DNA of 31,518 nucleotides from Chloroflexota bacterium (GCA_005879655.1 VBJK01000150.1:1-31518); one strand, 5' to 3'. Positions 1 through 8,718 are shown, numbered from the stretch's first letter. Notes: a model not told the origin generated them from the letters alone. Numbers and translations: made by a program.

Positions 1-10
1 GTCGTTAAAA

Positions 11-784
11 ATGGTAGAGGGAGCCGGATTCGCTGCACCTGCTCACATTCTAGGTGTACGGGTGGATCGCGTTTCCCAGCAGCAAGCATTGTCACTGCTG
101 CAACGTCTGCTTGCTGCTCATCGGGAGCACGGCGAGCGAGCGTGCTGTCAGCAGGTCGTGACGGTGAATCCTGAATTTGTCATGGAGGCGCGACACAACG
201 ACGTATTTCGCCAGTGTATCAACCAGGCCACGCTTGTTGTCGCCGATGGTATGGGCGTTGTCTGGGCCACGCGTTATTTGCGTACGCCTGTGCCTGAACG
301 TATCACAGGTACTGATACCCTCGTACAACTGGCAAAGCTTTGTGCTGAGCAGGGATATCGCTTATACTTACTCGGTGCAGCACCCGGTGTCGCTGAAGCT
401 GCTGGTAAACGTCTGTGCGAACTCAATCCAGGCTTGCTGATTGCTGGTACCTATGCTGGTTCCCCCGCTGTGGCAGAAGAGGATGAGATCATCGAACGTA
501 TACGTGTGGCGCAGGCGGATGTACTTTGTGTAGCATATGGAGCACCGGCTCAGGAGTTGTGGATCTATCGCAATCTGGCACGACTCCCCGTAGCGGTTGC
601 GATGGGGGTGGGTGGCGCGTATGATTTTATCTCCGGTCGCCAGTCACGCGCACCAGACTTTATGCAACGTGCGGGCCTGGAGTGGCTCTATCGGCTCTAC
701 CGCGAACCCTGGCGTTGGCGGCGTATGCTTGCGCTACCACGTTTTGCCGTGCAAATTCTGATAAAGGGGCGTAATACTGCATGA
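11..784 (+). CDS. WecG/TagA/CpsF family glycosyltransferase (GT26)
   Basis: Transfers an N-acetyl-hexosamine-type sugar from a UDP donor to a lipid-linked acceptor on the cytoplasmic face in family members; the actual sugar here is unknown. The 257 residues match the usual family length. Family blocks are in order: TVNPEF (51-56), the conserved Asp-Gly pair (D79-G80), TGTD (99-102), YLLGAAPGVAEAA (119-131), AYGAPAQE (175-182) and the Gly/Asp-rich GVGGAYDFISG (199-209). The basic, Trp-rich C-terminal end (YREPWRWRRM) is typical of the membrane-associating tail. No Shine-Dalgarno is visible in the ten bases before the ATG and the frame is open to the window edge, so the true start could lie upstream. 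Its stop overlaps the next start (ATGA), so it is translationally coupled to the heptose kinase, which points to surface polysaccharide synthesis. Confidence 0.9.
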   Translation: MVEGAGFAAPAHILGVRVDRVSQQQALSLLQRLLAAHREHGERACCQQVVTVNPEFVMEARHNDVFRQCINQATLVVADGMGVVWATRYLRTPVPERITGTDTLVQLAKLCAEQGYRLYLLGAAPGVAEAAGKRLCELNPGLLIAGTYAGSPAVAEEDEIIERIRVAQADVLCVAYGAPAQELWIYRNLARLPVAVAMGVGGAYDFISGRQSRAPDFMQRAGLEWLYRLYREPWRWRRMLALPRFAVQILIKGRNTA

Positions 785-1788
785 TATACGATAACTACTC
801 TCGCCTGCGTACGCTTGTTCACGCATTTAAAGGCAAACGCGTGCTAGTGATTGGCGATATGGTCGCTGACGAGTATCTGATCGGTCGCCCGACGCGCATC
901 TCGCGTGAAGCACCAGTGCTGATCCTTGAGCTGGATGAGGAACGCACTATTCCCGGTGGGGCCTCTAATGTTGCGGTGAATGCTCGTGCACTGAGGGCAG
1001 AGGTCTTTCTGGCCGGTGTGGTTGGCGATGATCTGCCGGGGGCGCGCCTGCGTGGGGCAATCGATGAACTCCACATGCATCAGGAAGGACTGGTGATCGA
1101 CCGTGAACGTCCTACATCAACTAAGACCCGTATTCTCGCAGGCAGTCCGCAGATCGTTCAGCAGCATATAGTGCGCGTTGATCGCGTGGATACATCAGAG
1201 ATAAGCGAGCCATGCAAAGGCCAGATGATCGACTACATTAAGCACATGCTGCCTCAGATTGATGCGATCGTCCTCTCCGATTATGAGAATGGCGTGATCA
1301 GTCCGCATATCATACAGGCCTGTGTTCCTGCTGCGCGTGAGCTGGGTAAGGTGATTGTGGTTGACTCGCACGGTTCGCTATTCCGTTTTCAAGGTGTTAC
1401 TGCCTTGACGCCCAATCAGCCGGAGGCGGAGTTGACGCTTGGCATGACGATTACTAATCAGACGGAGTTAAATGAAGCTGGTGAGCGTTTGCTACAAGGG
1501 AGTAAGGCGCGAGGAGTCTTGATCACGCGTGGTAGCGAGGGTATGAGTTTGTTTGAAGTGGGCCAGTCACCATTACACCTGCCGCTTCATCGTCTGCCCT
1601 ATACTAGCGAGATTGTCGATACGAACGGCGCAGGCGATACCGTGGCGGCAACCTTTACGCTGGCGCTTACGGCGGGTGCTACTATGGCCGAGGCGGCCTA
1701 TCTTGCCAATGCTGCGGCGGCGCTTGTGGTGCGACGCTTGGGCTGTGCCAGTAATACACCTGAAGAATTAATGAGCGTGACCCAATGA
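781..1788 (+). CDS. rfaE1: D-glycero-beta-D-manno-heptose-7-phosphate kinase (RfaE1/HldE kinase type)
   Basis: A PfkB/ribokinase-family sugar kinase that, by family, phosphorylates heptose 7-phosphate at C1 to make the 1,7-bisphosphate of the ADP-heptose pathway. The 335 residues equal one HldE kinase domain. Visible signatures are the ISREAPV block (40-46) that typifies RfaE1 rather than generic PfkB kinases, the substrate-binding [10 protein letters not shown] (58-67) and the anion-hole/base motif DTNGAGD (280-286), with D286 the expected catalytic base. It overlaps its upstream and downstream neighbours by 4 nt, so three genes are co-transcribed. The next gene is the adenylyltransferase half, so the two activities fused in E. 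coli HldE are encoded separately here. The substrate could be a related sugar phosphate; kinase assignment is strong, heptose assignment is by motif and neighbour. Confidence 0.87.
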   Translation: MIYDNYSRLRTLVHAFKGKRVLVIGDMVADEYLIGRPTRISREAPVLILELDEERTIPGGASNVAVNARALRAEVFLAGVVGDDLPGARLRGAIDELHMHQEGLVIDRERPTSTKTRILAGSPQIVQQHIVRVDRVDTSEISEPCKGQMIDYIKHMLPQIDAIVLSDYENGVISPHIIQACVPAARELGKVIVVDSHGSLFRFQGVTALTPNQPEAELTLGMTITNQTELNEAGERLLQGSKARGVLITRGSEGMSLFEVGQSPLHLPLHRLPYTSEIVDTNGAGDTVAATFTLALTAGATMAEAAYLANAAAALVVRRLGCASNTPEELMSVTQ

Positions 1789-2230
1789 ATGATGTATTCT
1801 ATGATACTCGTGCAAAGATACTGTCCCGTACTGAGCTTGCCGCTGTGGTCCAGCAGAGACAGGCCGCTGGCGAGCGTGCTGTATTTACGAATGGATGTTT
1901 TGATCTCTTGCACTTAGGGCATGTGCGCTATCTACAGGAGGCACGCAACCTGGGTGATTTTTTGATCCTTGGTCTGAATAGCGACAAGAGTATTCGCACA
2001 CTGAAAGGACCTTCGGCGAAACTACTGCTAATGCCTTGCTGGATTTGTTGCGGCCTGCTACCTATGTCAAGGGTGGCGATTATGCCATTGCGCAGGATGG
2101 TGTTCCTGATGGTCGCCGTTTGCCGGAGGCGCAAGTTGTGCAGGCGTATGGGGGGGGTATTCGGCTGATTGCGTATGTGCCAGGGCATTCGACGACTGAG
2201 TTGATTGCGGCAATAAAGCTGTTGGCATAG
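1785..2230 (+). pseudogene. rfaE2: Heptose-1-phosphate adenylyltransferase (RfaE2 type), internal deletion and frameshift
   Basis: The reading frame from the ATG at 1785 encodes a clear RfaE2 N-terminal half: [20 protein letters not shown] with the nucleotidyltransferase HxGH signature (H43-H46), then [14 protein letters not shown]. After position about 2011 this frame turns into unrelated sequence and stops at 2168. The family sequence resumes in another frame from about 2012: [22 protein letters not shown], then VPGHSTTELIAAIKLLA, ending at 2230. Compared with family members, about 25 residues between KGP and F(x)E(x)T are missing. The frame change requires the missing piece to be 3n+1 nt, about 76 nt. 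The gene is therefore disrupted, or the assembly collapsed here. An intact enzyme would convert heptose-1-P plus ATP to ADP-heptose. The start overlaps the kinase stop (ATGA). Confidence 0.82.
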
Positions 2231-2315
2231 TATAGTTTTTCTATCTTACTTTATACGCTACTTGAACAAATCTGCCTCTTGACCTCATCGTGATGAGAGG
2301 AGTAAAAATTTTCAC

Positions 2316-4100
2316 ATGAAAAAAGATTCTATAGAAGCAAATCCTACTTCAAATGAAAATACGCCAACAACAATAATTGGATATGAAGCAGTAGTGGAAG
2401 AAGTAGACGCCATCCCAGAAACGCCAATCGTTACAGATCCCGCCTCGGCCCCCGAAGCCGTCGTCGAGATCGTAGCCCAAGAGCAAAGACCGGGCGAGCG
2501 GCGCGAAATCGTCAAATCTGCTACACTGGTCAGCCTGGGCAATCTGGGCAGTAGCGTCATGGGCATGGTCAGACAGATCGTCGTAGCCTCAGCAGGACCC
2601 GTCATTTCGGGTTCATTTCTGGGCGCTCTGACGCCCGCACAGACCTTCTATGACTTTCTCGTAAATGGTTCCGTCTCTGGTGCCCTTATCCCTACATTCA
2701 ATGACTATGCAGCCCCCGAAAAACGGGATGAACTACGGCGCATTGTCTTTTCCATTGTCAATCTGCTGATCCTGATTACACTGCTTGCTGGTATTGCCTT
2801 CCTCTTTGTCACACCATGGTTGTTCAGTACTTTTCTGGCGGGGGGATATGGCGCGGGCAGTAAGGACCTCACTATCCAGTTTGCTGGTATCATTTTCTTC
2901 TCGCTAGTGGCGCTCGCCCCCTTTTCGGTCCTGCTGGCAGCATTATACGCACTCAAAGAGTTCGGTTGGCCCGCCTTTGCCACAGCTGCATACCATCTCG
3001 GTATCGTGCTCGGAGCAATCATAGGCGGTCTCTTAGGCTCGTTCTACTTCAAAGGCTATGGTATGGCGATTGGCGTACTGCTCGGTGCCGGGGGCGAGAT
3101 ACTACTGCTCATACCAGGGATGCGCAAGCAGCGTTTTGGCTATATGTTCGTACTCGATCTCAAACATCCTGCGTTGCAGCGTGTTTTGAAGTTGTATGCC
3201 CCTGTTGCGGGCAGTTTTCTTGTCAGCATGTTCCTCGTCTTTCTGGATCAAGCGCTGGCCTCCAGCGCTCATTGTGCCTTATACGTGGCTAATCCCCAAA
3301 ATTGTGGTGAGGCGAATTTCAGTGCCATGCGCTTTGCTACAACACTCATCCAATTTCCGCAGGGACTAGTCGGGATTGCGCTCTCTTTTGCCGTCTTACC
3401 AACTCTGACGGCCCACGCCAGAGAGAACAATCTGGAGCGCTTTAAAGAAACATTATTATTAGGATGCCGCTTGGGCTTCCTGCTCATGATCCCAGCTGCC
3501 GCCGGTCTGATCGTGCTACAAACACCCATCATCCTGGCCCTCTTCAAACACGGCGATTTTAGTGGTCAAGAGACGATCCTGACCTCGCTCGCCCTACAAA
3601 ACTATGCTTATCAGTTACCGTTTATTGCGATGGATCAGATCTTGATCGCAGCCTTTTACGCACGTAAAAATACCATTATTCCCGTTGTTGTACAGTTTGT
3701 CGCTATTCTCGGCTACCTGGCTGTTGCCTTGCCGTTCTCTCAGAACTTTGGTGTACCGGCGCTTGCGCTGGCCAATACGGTACAGAACTCGCTGCATGCG
3801 CTGGTTTTGCTCGTCATTTTGCGCGCAACGATGGGATCGCTCGGTATACGCAAAACGTTGCCGACTCTGCTAAAGATCCTGCTCGCAACGGTGGCGATGA
3901 TGGCTGTTGCCTGGGGCTTACAAGTAGTCTTAAGCGATCTTGCCATCTTCTCACTTGACCATTTGCTGGGCAGGTTACTGACATTGGCCATTGCTGGTGG
4001 CTTGGCGACTGCTGTGTACTTTGGCTGTGTCTTGCTACTAAAAGTAGAAGAAGTCAGGTTATTGAAAGGTGCTGTGCTGGCTAAATTAGGGAAGAAGTAA
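2316..4100 (+). CDS. murJ: MurJ/MviN-type lipid II flippase
   Basis: A polytopic MOP-superfamily membrane protein expected to flip lipid-linked glycan precursors (lipid II) to the outside. It has 594 residues. Residues 1 to about 65 form an acidic, Pro/Glu/Thr-rich hydrophilic tail not found in compact MurJ proteins. From about residue 68 (KSATLVSLGNLGSSVMGMVRQ) the family core runs to the C-terminus with about 14 hydrophobic segments. The GALIPTFNDY segment corresponds to the conserved MurJ (A/F)xPxF block, and QFPQGLVGIALSFAVLPTL to the second-half signature. The start is supported by GAGGAG at 2297-2302, though the 13-nt spacing is long. Given the glycosyltransferase and heptose genes just upstream, a role in exporting another lipid-linked glycan is also possible; the MurJ call is by sequence resemblance. 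Confidence 0.88.
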   Translation: MKKDSIEANPTSNENTPTTIIGYEAVVEEVDAIPETPIVTDPASAPEAVVEIVAQEQRPGERREIVKSATLVSLGNLGSSVMGMVRQIVVASAGPVISGSFLGALTPAQTFYDFLVNGSVSGALIPTFNDYAAPEKRDELRRIVFSIVNLLILITLLAGIAFLFVTPWLFSTFLAGGYGAGSKDLTIQFAGIIFFSLVALAPFSVLLAALYALKEFGWPAFATAAYHLGIVLGAIIGGLLGSFYFKGYGMAIGVLLGAGGEILLLIPGMRKQRFGYMFVLDLKHPALQRVLKLYAPVAGSFLVSMFLVFLDQALASSAHCALYVANPQNCGEANFSAMRFATTLIQFPQGLVGIALSFAVLPTLTAHARENNLERFKETLLLGCRLGFLLMIPAAAGLIVLQTPIILALFKHGDFSGQETILTSLALQNYAYQLPFIAMDQILIAAFYARKNTIIPVVVQFVAILGYLAVALPFSQNFGVPALALANTVQNSLHALVLLVILRATMGSLGIRKTLPTLLKILLATVAMMAVAWGLQVVLSDLAIFSLDHLLGRLLTLAIAGGLATAVYFGCVLLLKVEEVRLLKGAVLAKLGKK

Positions 4101-4117
4101 TGCAATAATTTTGCCAT

Positions 4118-4771
4118 TCAGGCTTCAGCGCGTTTGGCTTGTATGGTTAATACAGGCAAGAGTCCCCCTCTCACCTGACGGACCTGTGTGAGCAGGAAGC
4201 CAGCGGAGAGTGCCGCCTGTCGGGTATCACGATTCCAGTGACAATTGCCTGCGAGGCGGGTTGTTGTTGGTACTAGCGCGTCCTGGAGCCATGCCGTGAT
4301 CTTTCCTTGCGCACGAACGTGTTCGATGAGCCACAGGCTCCCCCCCGGCTTGAGCACGCGCCAGATCTCACGCAAGCCACGCTCCGGCTCACCTACGGAA
4401 CAGAAGACAAGCGTTGCCACCGCGCTATCGAAATGTGCATCAGGGAATGGGAGCGCCTCAACGGGAGCATGAGTGAGCGTCATAGGAACGGGGGCCTCCG
4501 CCAGACGGCGGTGGGCGATGGTCAGCATCGCCTTGTCTGGCTCCGTTGCCTCCACACGCACTACCCGCTCGGCATCGTAGAAGGGGAAGTTCTGACCCCC
4601 ACCTGCCCCGACTTCAAGCACGATCCCTTGAGCCTGACCGACGGCTTCACGTCGCAAGGGATCTTCCCACTGTTTCAGTTGGGGCCGATTTGTCATCCAG
4701 GTATAAAACGCGGCAAAGCGAGGATGAGAGATCTCTTGCGATGCCGTGGGATAGTTGACATTCTTACTCAC
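4118..4771 (-). CDS. Class I SAM-dependent methyltransferase (Methyltransf_11 type)
   Basis: A small soluble Rossmann-fold methyltransferase of 217 residues. Motif I (VLEVGAGGGQNF), the acidic post-I turn (VEATEPDKAML), the APVEALPFPDAHFDSA block and post-II VLKPGGSLWLIEHVR are all visible, as in UbiE/MenG-like and phospholipid methyltransferases. The substrate cannot be read from the sequence. An ATG at 4798 would add nine residues, but the GTG at 4771 is preferred. On the minus strand an AAGGAG (plus-strand 4779-4784) precedes it by 7 nt and has no such partner for the ATG. It converges on murJ with a gap of only 17 nt. An extended -10-like TGCTATATA lies about 45 nt upstream. Confidence 0.85.
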   Translation of the reverse strand: MSKNVNYPTASQEISHPRFAAFYTWMTNRPQLKQWEDPLRREAVGQAQGIVLEVGAGGGQNFPFYDAERVVRVEATEPDKAMLTIAHRRLAEAPVPMTLTHAPVEALPFPDAHFDSAVATLVFCSVGEPERGLREIWRVLKPGGSLWLIEHVRAQGKITAWLQDALVPTTTRLAGNCHWNRDTRQAALSAGFLLTQVRQVRGGLLPVLTIQAKRAEA

Positions 4772-4813
4772 TGTGTTGCTCCTTATCTTAGCTGGCATTA
4801 TCGCGTTGCGCTA

Positions 4814-4824
4814 ATTATATAGCA
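4814..4824 (-). promoter_or_regulatory. Extended -10-like promoter element for the methyltransferase
   Basis: On the minus strand these bases read TGCTATATAAT, giving a TGnTATATA extended -10 (or an overlapping TATAAT) about 40-45 nt before the GTG start at 4771. No good -35 is visible at 17-18 bp. The same TGCTATA pattern is seen before the atp operon and hen1, which supports it modestly. Confidence 0.4.
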
Positions 4825-5214
4825 TTGCCGCATGCAGATCTCTGGCAACAGGACTGACAGAGACCTGCTGTTAGAGGAAACATGTAAGCGAGATAAACAG
4901 GTAATTATGACCAGATTAGCATAGGAAGTAATGCAGTAAACCCCCATTGACTATTGTGATAGTCTCACGTACAATAGTAGTAAGCTTCAATGTCACATAT
5001 GCCTGCTGAACACTGGCGTTTAACGTATGCTGATGTGCAATCCTATGTATGCTGAATGCGAGGAACGGCCCATCAACGTTCACCTTACCGGGTTGTCCAC
5101 TTCTGGTACCTGTAGTCCGTTGTTGTATATAAGAGCCATTGCAAAATTAGCTCCTGAATATGTTCGTTATACACTGCCATCAGAAATGGCGTAAACTACG
5201 AAGGAGGAACGACT
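4825..5214. other. Intergenic region between divergent genes, with promoter and long leader
   Basis: Apart from the minus-strand promoter element and the plus-strand promoter at 4947-4975, this stretch holds no ORF with ribosome-binding support. It would give the small gene at 5215 an untranslated leader of about 230 nt. A 21-codon frame starting at the ATG at 4990 lacks a Shine-Dalgarno and is not called. I see no riboswitch that I can name in the leader. Confidence 0.4.
4947..4975 (+). promoter_or_regulatory. Sigma-A-type promoter with overlapping palindrome
   Basis: TTGACT (4947-4952) and TACAAT (4970-4975) are separated by 17 bp, each matching five of six consensus bases. The palindrome GACTAT-TGTG-ATAGTC (4949-4964) overlaps the -35 and the spacer, as an operator would. 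The only downstream plus-strand gene is the small ORF at 5215. Confidence 0.6.
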
Positions 5215-5460
5215 GTGGGAATGTTACGGATGATGTCCCGGCGCGGAGATGACCGTCTTGCTTGGGATGAGCACAAAGTTCTGGAAGGCGATCTCGAAGC
5301 TATTGCCGCGGTCCATGAAGCGGAACGGATATTCGCTCAAGAGCGTGCGAAGGGCGCGACGGCCTTCCGCGTTGAGCCAGGGAAACCGGCACGGCGCATT
5401 GACCAGTTTGACGCCACGGCTGAGCAGATTGTAATGGTGCCACGAGTTGTTGGCGGATGA
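5215..5460 (+). CDS. Small protein of unknown function with C-terminal Gly-Gly
   Basis: An 81-residue soluble protein that I do not recognise as a named family. The GTG start is well supported: a perfect AGGAGG at 5202-5207 lies 7 nt upstream. The protein begins with a basic MLRMMSRRGDD stretch, followed by an acidic helical segment around HEAERIFAQERAKG and an AFRVEPG strand-like piece. It ends IDQFDATAEQIVMVPRVVGG. The hydrophobic run followed by a terminal Gly-Gly resembles the tails of ThiS/MoaD/ubiquitin-like beta-grasp carriers, but no partner E1-like or JAB-like gene is in the window, so this is only a resemblance. It has its own promoter (4947-4975) and is followed by a large hairpin, so it looks monocistronic. 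Confidence 0.7.
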   Translation: MGMLRMMSRRGDDRLAWDEHKVLEGDLEAIAAVHEAERIFAQERAKGATAFRVEPGKPARRIDQFDATAEQIVMVPRVVGG

Positions 5461-5493
5461 CCTGGGCCTTTCAGGTGCCTATTATCCAGTGTT

Positions 5494-5580
5494 ACGGTAG
5501 TGAGCAAATGGAGCATAATGGATCACATCGGCAAAGAGAACAGCGATGTGATCCATTATGCCCTGTTTGTTTACTACCGT
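5494..5580. repeat. 87-nt long inverted repeat / hairpin between convergent genes
   Basis: The inner arms GCATAATGGATCACATCG (5513-5530) and its exact complement (5544-5561) pair over 18 bp around a 13-nt loop. The outer arms ACGGTAGTGAGCAAA (5494-5508) and TTTGTTTACTACCGT (5566-5580) pair over 15 positions, with two G-U wobbles on the plus strand. Four unpaired bases lie on each side between the arms. It lies between the end of the 5215 gene and the end of the dehydrogenase. It could act as a two-way transcription barrier or be a small MITE-like element. There is no U-tract of the usual terminator kind. Confidence 0.8.
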
Positions 5581-5607
5581 CGTGTTAGTCCTCTATCCTG
5601 AATGCTA

Positions 5608-6588
5608 TTAATAACCGCGCTCTGGAATATAGAGGTTGTGCAACGGTTCCCCGGCTCGATAGCGGCGTAAATTGTCGGCGAAGAGGGCAGTGAGCCGCTT
5701 GTCATAGTGAACACTCTCGCCAGAGATGTGCGGTGTGAGAATAACGTTTGGCAAGGAGAACAAGGGGCTATCCGCTGGTAGTGGTTCTTTTTCTGCCACA
5801 TCCAGTCCTGCTCCTCCAATCCAACCTTCTTTGAGTGCGCGAAGCAGCGCCTGCTCCTCAATGACGCGACCACGCGCGACGTTTACAAGATAGGTGTGCG
5901 GCTGCATCGCACGCAGTTCGGCCTCGCCGATCATACCCTCGGTCTCCTGCGTCAAAGGTACCGCAAGCACTACATAGTCACATTGGCGCAACATCGTATG
6001 CAACTGGGAACGTGGATAAAGCTGATCAACATGAGGCTCTTGTTCGTGCTGATGTACCGTGCGCCGTGTCGCTAGTACGCGCATATCGAACGCTTTGCCC
6101 AGGCGAGCAATGTATCCTCCAATACTACCCAGGCCGATAATGCCAAGCACTTGGCCGTTGAGTTCGCGTCCTCTCAGCTTATACCAGTTGGAACTTACGG
6201 GCCAGAGGTGGCGATTTTGCAAACGGACCATCTCTGGCCAGGAGCGATTAAACATTAGCATACTGCCAAAGACATACTCGGCGACGGCTGAAGCTTGCAT
6301 ACCTACTGCGGTTGTCACCAATACACTACTATGTTTCTCCAATATGCCCGTTGGGCGTAGGCCATCGATGCCCGCCCCTGAAGCCTGGAGCCAGCGCAGC
6401 TGGGGGGCGAGTTCACGCCAGTTATTTGGTACCCAGTATGTACACAGAATCTCTGCTTCTCCCAACTTAGTTAGAAATTCTTCACTATTGGTAATGCAGA
6501 GGACATCGGTCTGCGCAGCTTCACGTAGTATGGTTAAAGATGTCGGTGAGAATGGAAAAGTGCTTAACACTTTTTTGTTAGCGCTCAT
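5608..6588 (-). CDS. D-2-hydroxyacid dehydrogenase (NAD-dependent)
   Basis: A soluble oxidoreductase interconverting a 2-hydroxyacid and a 2-oxoacid with NAD(P)H. The 326 residues match the family length. The nucleotide-binding GLGSIG (152-157) sits in the central Rossmann domain. The catalytic triad is intact: R239 in NVARGRV, E268 in AEKEPL and H287 in LTPHISGES. The wording around GAGIDGL and TAVGMQASAVAEY is typical of the broad DHs close to glyoxylate/hydroxypyruvate and phosphoglycerate dehydrogenases without the ACT domain of SerA. The substrate is not determinable. AAGGAG precedes the ATG by 10 nt on the minus strand. It is monocistronic, facing the 87-nt hairpin. Confidence 0.9.
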   Translation of the reverse strand: MSANKKVLSTFPFSPTSLTILREAAQTDVLCITNSEEFLTKLGEAEILCTYWVPNNWRELAPQLRWLQASGAGIDGLRPTGILEKHSSVLVTTAVGMQASAVAEYVFGSMLMFNRSWPEMVRLQNRHLWPVSSNWYKLRGRELNGQVLGIIGLGSIGGYIARLGKAFDMRVLATRRTVHQHEQEPHVDQLYPRSQLHTMLRQCDYVVLAVPLTQETEGMIGEAELRAMQPHTYLVNVARGRVIEEQALLRALKEGWIGGAGLDVAEKEPLPADSPLFSLPNVILTPHISGESVHYDKRLTALFADNLRRYRAGEPLHNLYIPERGY

Positions 6589-6957
6589 AATCTAAGTTCT
6601 CCTTCGAAAGATGCAAATAGTTATAATAGAGCTGTTATCGTTCTCTCTGCTATCTTTCCAGTCTATATTATTCCTGATGTAGTGGCAAGAGCTATTGACC
6701 CTATAATTTCGTGCAGGGCTTACGTTTACTAGATGGATAGAGAAAATTGTTCAGTGCGTAATGGCTATTGCTGATCGATAGCTGACAAATGTCCCATGTC
6801 GTTCCTGCTCTTGTATGCTATACGTTTAAACAGGTAGGCTGAGATCTGAAGCCTCAGGGGTCTTCACAACATCTACACATAACCTTGTTTGCATAAACTA
6901 ATAGCAGAGAGAGGATATTCCCTTCAGCACCATTTTCACTACTAGGGGAAGAATAGT
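6589..6957. other. Divergent intergenic region, AT-leaning, no gene seen
   Basis: This 369-nt gap separates the dehydrogenase start from the glycosidase start. It must hold both promoters. I see AT-rich blocks near 6635 and TGCTATACG near 6816 but no convincing -35/-10 pair. An AGGGGAAG at about 6941-6948 precedes the glycosidase ATG. Confidence 0.3.
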
Positions 6958-8718
6958 ATGGCGTTCAATACTACCAATATGCCGCCTGGCCGTCCAGGAC
7001 AAGCAGGCCCTCCGCCAGGATGGCAAGAATTAAGAGATCAGCGCGCTGCTGAACTTCTGAATAAAACAAAGGGGCGTAAGCGCTTATTCATTATGCTGAG
7101 CGTTGTCCTGCTGATGCTGCTTGTTTTCGCCGGATTACGTTTTAGTGCAATACTTTCTGGGATGGATGAGCAGTTAGTTATACATGTTGCCAATCAGCAG
7201 CCTGCGATCTTGGATCTGCGCCAGCTCTTCCTCGTCAATCCAGATCCAAATCTCGTCCGCCAAAGCAATGTCTTGCCTAAGATTGGGAGCAATGTGTTTC
7301 CCAAGGTCGGCTCCAATTCAGAGAATAGAGCCTTCTCCGGCTTTATGAACTATGACACGACTATTTCCACTGGCATACGCGATATGCATGTGAATTTCCT
7401 GCGCTATCCAGGTGGTGACTGGGGTTCCAAAAATATCCTTTCTCTGGATCAGCTGGATGATTTTAGCGATCTGCTCACTAAAACAAATGCGCAGGGTATG
7501 ATCCAGGCATATCTAGGGGGACCTTTGCCCAATGCAGATGCACAGGGGCATCCACTTGTGCCTGGGGGCATGGGCACCGATCTTGCGTCAAGGGCACAAT
7601 ATGCCGGTAACTGGGTTGATTATATGAACAATCCCGCCAGCGACCTACGGCGTAGCCGCCCAAACAAACTGACCAATCAAGTCAAACTCTGGACTATCGG
7701 CAATGAACCGGATCTGGCGTCTATCAACGATCCCACGACTAATCAGCCCTTTACCGTTGCGGGCTATACAGCCGCGTTTATCCAATATTCGATAAAAATG
7801 CATAATAGTAATCCAGAGATTAGTATCTTTGGTCCAGAGATCAGTCGTTTTTATGGTATTGGGGCGGGACCGCGTGACGCTACTGGTGCCTTGTGGATGG
7901 AGCAATTTTTGCAAGGCGTGGCTGCTTACGAGAAGGCTCATTATACCGATGACCCGCAAGTGAAAGATCCAACGAAGATTCACTTCCATATCCTCGATGG
8001 CGTCTCGTTCCACTATTATCCATTTGGGGGGAATACGCCTCCTGTTGAGCAGTTATTGAGTAATGCCGATTCTTGGAACTATCTGTTGCCTGCCCTGCGC
8101 AATCAGATCCGTGCTGATTTTAGACGCGATATGCCTATTGCGCTGACTGAGATTAATACCAATTCTAGTGGACAACAGCAACCAACGGCGGGACAAGCTG
8201 CATTATGGTGGGCGGATACGCTGGGGAGCCTGATTAATCAGCAAGTGAATTATATCGGCTTCTTCGCCACGCAAGGTATAAACCTGACGACGCCGTATCC
8301 ACTCTTCTTAAATGGACATCAGACCGCCATGGCACGTGTGATGCAGATCTTCTCTCATGTACAATCGCATGTGGTGCCCCTCTCGGTCCAGCATGATCCG
8401 CTGAGTGTCTATGCGACGGTGGATGGTGAGCAGCGGCAGAATGTGAGCCTTGTCTTTGTGAATAAATCTCCCGATGCGCAGAATGTACAGGTTGATCCAG
8501 CAGCCTCTGCGCTCTCTCTCGCCAGTCCATGGCATAGTCAGAGTGTTATAGTTGGTGGGAATAGCATTGTGTTGCTCACTCTGCACCGCAATGGGGGAGC
8601 CGAAGCGTTCAGCTTTGCCGTGCCAGCGGTCAACGATCCCAAGAATGCAACTGTTGGCCCTATGAACTATGTCATCTGTGGCAAGAGTGCTACGACGGAC
8701 GCAAACACACCATGTTAA
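6958..8718 (+). CDS. Membrane-anchored clan GH-A-like glycoside hydrolase
   Basis: A 586-residue protein with a short cytoplasmic Pro/Gly-rich head (MPPGRPGQAGPPPGW), one membrane segment at about 43-60 and an extracytoplasmic (beta/alpha)8-type domain. LRYPGGDWG (about residues 148-156) and WTIGNEPD, with candidate acid/base E250, recall GH51/GH39/GH44 enzymes. ALTEINTNS supplies a candidate nucleophile E398, followed by a C-terminal beta domain from about residue 450. The two glutamates are about 148 residues apart, as expected for strands 4 and 7. The exact GH family and substrate are not clear. It lies 13 nt before a GT2 synthase, so it may trim the polymer made by that enzyme, as BcsZ does for cellulose; this is inference. 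The protein ends with an isolated pair of Cys (CGK and the final Cys). Confidence 0.78.
   Translation: MAFNTTNMPPGRPGQAGPPPGWQELRDQRAAELLNKTKGRKRLFIMLSVVLLMLLVFAGLRFSAILSGMDEQLVIHVANQQPAILDLRQLFLVNPDPNLVRQSNVLPKIGSNVFPKVGSNSENRAFSGFMNYDTTISTGIRDMHVNFLRYPGGDWGSKNILSLDQLDDFSDLLTKTNAQGMIQAYLGGPLPNADAQGHPLVPGGMGTDLASRAQYAGNWVDYMNNPASDLRRSRPNKLTNQVKLWTIGNEPDLASINDPTTNQPFTVAGYTAAFIQYSIKMHNSNPEISIFGPEISRFYGIGAGPRDATGALWMEQFLQGVAAYEKAHYTDDPQVKDPTKIHFHILDGVSFHYYPFGGNTPPVEQLLSNADSWNYLLPALRNQIRADFRRDMPIALTEINTNSSGQQQPTAGQAALWWADTLGSLINQQVNYIGFFATQGINLTTPYPLFLNGHQTAMARVMQIFSHVQSHVVPLSVQHDPLSVYATVDGEQRQNVSLVFVNKSPDAQNVQVDPAASALSLASPWHSQSVIVGGNSIVLLTLHRNGGAEAFSFAVPAVNDPKNATVGPMNYVICGKSATTDANTPC

Noticed and set aside
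2284..2297. Small stem CTCAT/ATGAG before murJ as a regulatory switch
   Set aside because: Five base pairs near the ribosome-binding site are too few to support a claim.
4307..4822. 171-codon plus-strand frame antisense to the methyltransferase
   Set aside because: It is the complement of a clear methyltransferase and has no family motif.
6059..6595. 178-codon plus-strand frame antisense to the dehydrogenase
   Set aside because: The opposite strand encodes an intact hydroxyacid dehydrogenase with all catalytic residues; this frame looks random.
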